Source: Propioniciclava soli
GTDB taxonomy: Bacteria > Actinomycetota > Actinomycetes > Propionibacteriales > Propionibacteriaceae
Assembly: GCF_014858005.1 (NCBI RefSeq)
Contig: NZ_JACYOT010000001.1
Coordinates: forward strand, 186,001-250,000
Direction: 5' to 3'
DNA length: 64,000 nucleotides
Shown: in pieces, positions 62,089 to 64,000 of the stretch
Position numbering within the stretch: the stretch's first letter is position 1
Layout: each line of letters starts with the position of its first letter
Translations under genes and position numbers: made by a program
Notes under the pieces: generated by a model
Databases searched by the model: none
Told to the model about the DNA's origin: nothing
What the model saw: the letters and a program-made list of their open reading frames with translations, nothing else

Positions 62089-63513
62089 CTACTCGGACGC
62101 CGCCTCCTCGGCCGGCTCCACCGCCGGCGGTGTGGGGCTGCCGGGGAAGCGGGCGACGAACTCCGCCCCACCCTCGGCCGAGCGGCCGGCCTTCACCCAG
62201 CCGCCGTGCGCCTGGATGGTCTGGGCGACGATCGACAACCCGAGGCCCGAGCCGGGCGTGGTGCGGGCGTGCTGGGAGCGGTAGAAGCGTTCGAACACGT
62301 GGGGCAGGTCCTCCTCGGCGATGCCCGGGCCCTGGTCGGAGACGCGGAGGCGGTCGCCCTCGAGGTGGACGTGGATGGTGCCTCCGGGCGGGGAGAACTT
62401 CACCGCGTTGTCGAGCAGGTTGGTCACGGCCCGCTCGAGCGCGTCGGGCTCGCCCATCAGGTAGAGGGGGTCGAGCTCGACGTCCCACGTGATGCCCGGC
62501 CCGCGGCGCCGGACGCGTTCGAGGGCGTTCTCGACCACGTCGCGCAGGTCGACGGGTTCGGGTGCGGCCTGCACGGTCTCCTCGCGGGAAAGCTGCACGA
62601 GGTCACCCACCAGCGTGGTGAACTCCCCGAGCTGCCCGGCGACGTCGCGCAGGATGTCGGCCCGGGCGCCCTCGGGGAGCATGCCCTGGCGCTCGTCGGC
62701 CACCAGCAGTTCGACGTTGGTGCGCATCGAGGTCAGGGGCGTGCGGAGTTCGTGGCCGGCGTCCGCGATGAGCCGTCGCTGGCGCTCGCGCGAGCTGTCG
62801 AGGGCCTTGAGCATCCGGTTGAACGAGCGGCCGAGATCGGCCACCTCGTCGTCGCCCTGGATCTCGATGGGGGTGAGCTTGTTGGTCGCGGCGATGGAGG
62901 CCACGGCGTCCGACAACTTGCGGATGGGCTGGATGCCGGACTTGGCGATGCCGTAACCGGAGAGTGCGGCCACGGTGGCGCCGAGCCCGCCGAACAGCAC
63001 CAACGCGAACCCCGTGGTGCGCAGGATCGCCAGCGTCGGGTCGAGCGGGCGGCCGAGCACGAGGGCGTACTGGACGCCGGCGTCCACGAGGGGGACGGCC
63101 ACGATCCGCATGGGCGCTCCGGCAGTGTTGGGCCCGGTCCGCGACGACCAGCCCATGCCCGTACGGGCGATGGCCAGCTCGTCGGCGCCGGGCTCCAGCG
63201 TGGTCTGCCCGCCGGGCCCGGTGATGACGTGATTGTCGGCACGGACGAGCACGATGGTGGTGTTCGCGGCCTGCAGGGCTGCCGGATCGATGCCGCCCAT
63301 GTTCTCCAGGTCCTCCACCAGACGCCCGGAGAAGATCGAGGCGACGTCGACGAGCTCGTTGTCGAGCTGGTCGTAGACGGTCAGGAGGGTGAGGAAGTAG
63401 GCGGCGACGGCGGTGGTGGCCACGGCCCCCGCCACGGCGGACGCGATGAGGAGGGCGAGGCGCTGTTGCAGGGGGCGGTGGGCGTTGCTGAAGAGCCGGC
63501 GCAACCGGATCAC
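62089..63513 (-). CDS. HAMP-containing sensor histidine kinase, MprB-like
   Basis: A 474-residue kinase: membrane helix at about residues 20-42, an extracytoplasmic sensor domain, a second helix at about 168-190, HAMP, then HisKA with AGHELRTPLTSMRTNVELL and an HATPase domain with NLLDNAVKFSPPGG, DQGPGI, FERFYRS and GSGLGLSIV. Overall it resembles actinobacterial MprB, an envelope-stress sensor. It lies 13 bases after the OmpR-type regulator gene and convergent to the LuxR regulator. Confidence 0.92.
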   Translation of the reverse strand: MIRLRRLFSNAHRPLQQRLALLIASAVAGAVATTAVAAYFLTLLTVYDQLDNELVDVASIFSGRLVEDLENMGGIDPAALQAANTTIVLVRADNHVITGPGGQTTLEPGADELAIARTGMGWSSRTGPNTAGAPMRIVAVPLVDAGVQYALVLGRPLDPTLAILRTTGFALVLFGGLGATVAALSGYGIAKSGIQPIRKLSDAVASIAATNKLTPIEIQGDDEVADLGRSFNRMLKALDSSRERQRRLIADAGHELRTPLTSMRTNVELLVADERQGMLPEGARADILRDVAGQLGEFTTLVGDLVQLSREETVQAAPEPVDLRDVVENALERVRRRGPGITWDVELDPLYLMGEPDALERAVTNLLDNAVKFSPPGGTIHVHLEGDRLRVSDQGPGIAEEDLPHVFERFYRSQHARTTPGSGLGLSIVAQTIQAHGGWVKAGRSAEGGAEFVARFPGSPTPPAVEPAEEAASE

Positions 63514-63526
63514 GGTGGGGCCGCGC

Positions 63527-64000
63527 TCACGGCGCCGTCTCGCGCAGCACGTAGCCGATGCCGCGGACGGTGTGGATGAGCCGGGAACCGCCGTTCACCT
63601 CGGTCTTGCGCCGCAGGTAGCCGATGTAGACCTCGAGCGAGTTCGCGGTGGTCGGGAAGTCGTAGCCCCACACCTCGTTGAGGAGCCACGAGCGCTCGAG
63701 CACGCGGCGAGGGTGCTCGAGGAACGTCTGCAGCAGGGCGAACTCCGTGCGGGTGAGGGACACGCGCGCCTCGCCGCGCGTCACCTCGCGGCTGCCCAGG
63801 TCGAGCCGCAGGTCCTCGAACGTCAGCACCTGGCTGGACGCCGGCGCCGTGCCCGGCTCCTCGTTCTCCGGACGCGAGCGCCGCGTGAGGGCGCGGAGGC
63901 GGGCCATCAGCTCGTCGAGCGCGAAGGGCTTGGCCATGTAGTCGTCGGCGCCGGCGTCCAGGCCGTCGACGCGGTCGCCGACGGCGTCGCGCGCCGTCAG
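63527..64000 (-). CDS. OmpR-type response regulator, MprA-like (5' end outside the window)
   Basis: Only the last 157 codons lie in the window. The receiver end ([22 protein letters not shown], with the conserved Lys-Pro) and the whole winged-helix domain ([56 protein letters not shown]) are visible. It is the partner of the MprB-like kinase immediately downstream. The start and phospho-acceptor Asp are beyond the edge. Confidence 0.93.
   Translation of the reverse strand: MTARDAVGDRVDGLDAGADDYMAKPFALDELMARLRALTRRSRPENEEPGTAPASSQVLTFEDLRLDLGSREVTRGEARVSLTRTEFALLQTFLEHPRRVLERSWLLNEVWGYDFPTTANSLEVYIGYLRRKTEVNGGSRLIHTVRGIGYVLRETAP

Overview
The window is high-GC DNA from an actinobacterium. A member of the Propionibacteriales/Propionibacteriaceae is my best inference, from the pta-ackA pair, a DUF5318 gene abutting a class A penicillin-binding protein, PIG-V and GT87 mannosyltransferase homologues, the rpsF-ssb-rpsR-rplI operon, and many promoters of the form TANNNT placed six bases before a start codon (leaderless mRNAs). 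No species can be named from the sequence alone.

Layout. 1-9 kb: a LacI regulator facing a sucrose-type PTS EIIBC gene, then three damaged genes: a frameshifted Ca2+-type P-type ATPase, a broken alpha/beta hydrolase and an aldo/keto reductase with an internal stop. An intact hydrolase-cupin fusion follows. About 9.3-21.8 kb is a mosaic accessory region ending at tRNA-Ala(TGC). It holds a truncated HTH/resolvase-like gene, an ISL3-family element, remnants of a BrxL-like/MIT_C plus SIR2 defence pair, a metal-stress operon (Crp/Fnr regulator, CopZ-like chaperone, P1B ATPase, cupin, quinone oxidoreductase) with a clear FNR-type operator, an AraC regulator, a cytosine methyltransferase fragment, a DUF4913-like gene, and a large serine recombinase whose 3' end reads into the tRNA.

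21.9-64 kb is chromosomal backbone: DUF5318 and PBP1; two GT-C glycosyltransferases; a TetR-MMPL-YhgE/Pip membrane operon in which the MMPL protein carries a degenerate ABC-ATPase-like tail; PlsC, an SDR, a small-molecule kinase and a HAD protein; pta-ackA; DNase IV with an ACT protein; a fatty acyl-CoA ligase; an ECF sigma factor with a membrane partner; a truncated globin, AbgT transporter and M20 amidohydrolase; the rpsF operon; a DUF4349 lipoprotein; a Na+/H+ antiporter; an M23 endopeptidase; CspA; a second LacI regulator; a MATE pump; and two two-component systems, the second cut by the window edge.

The most unusual feature is a set of non-coding mirrored repeat clusters in intergenic space. 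Each has short units in one orientation, then a hairpin or conserved core, then the same units inverted. Two of them (5.6-5.85 kb and 36.8-37.04 kb) share the same CACGTGGCGC unit and nearly the same core although about 31 kb apart. Others (6.06-6.33 kb and 46.04-46.23 kb) repeat the architecture with unrelated units.
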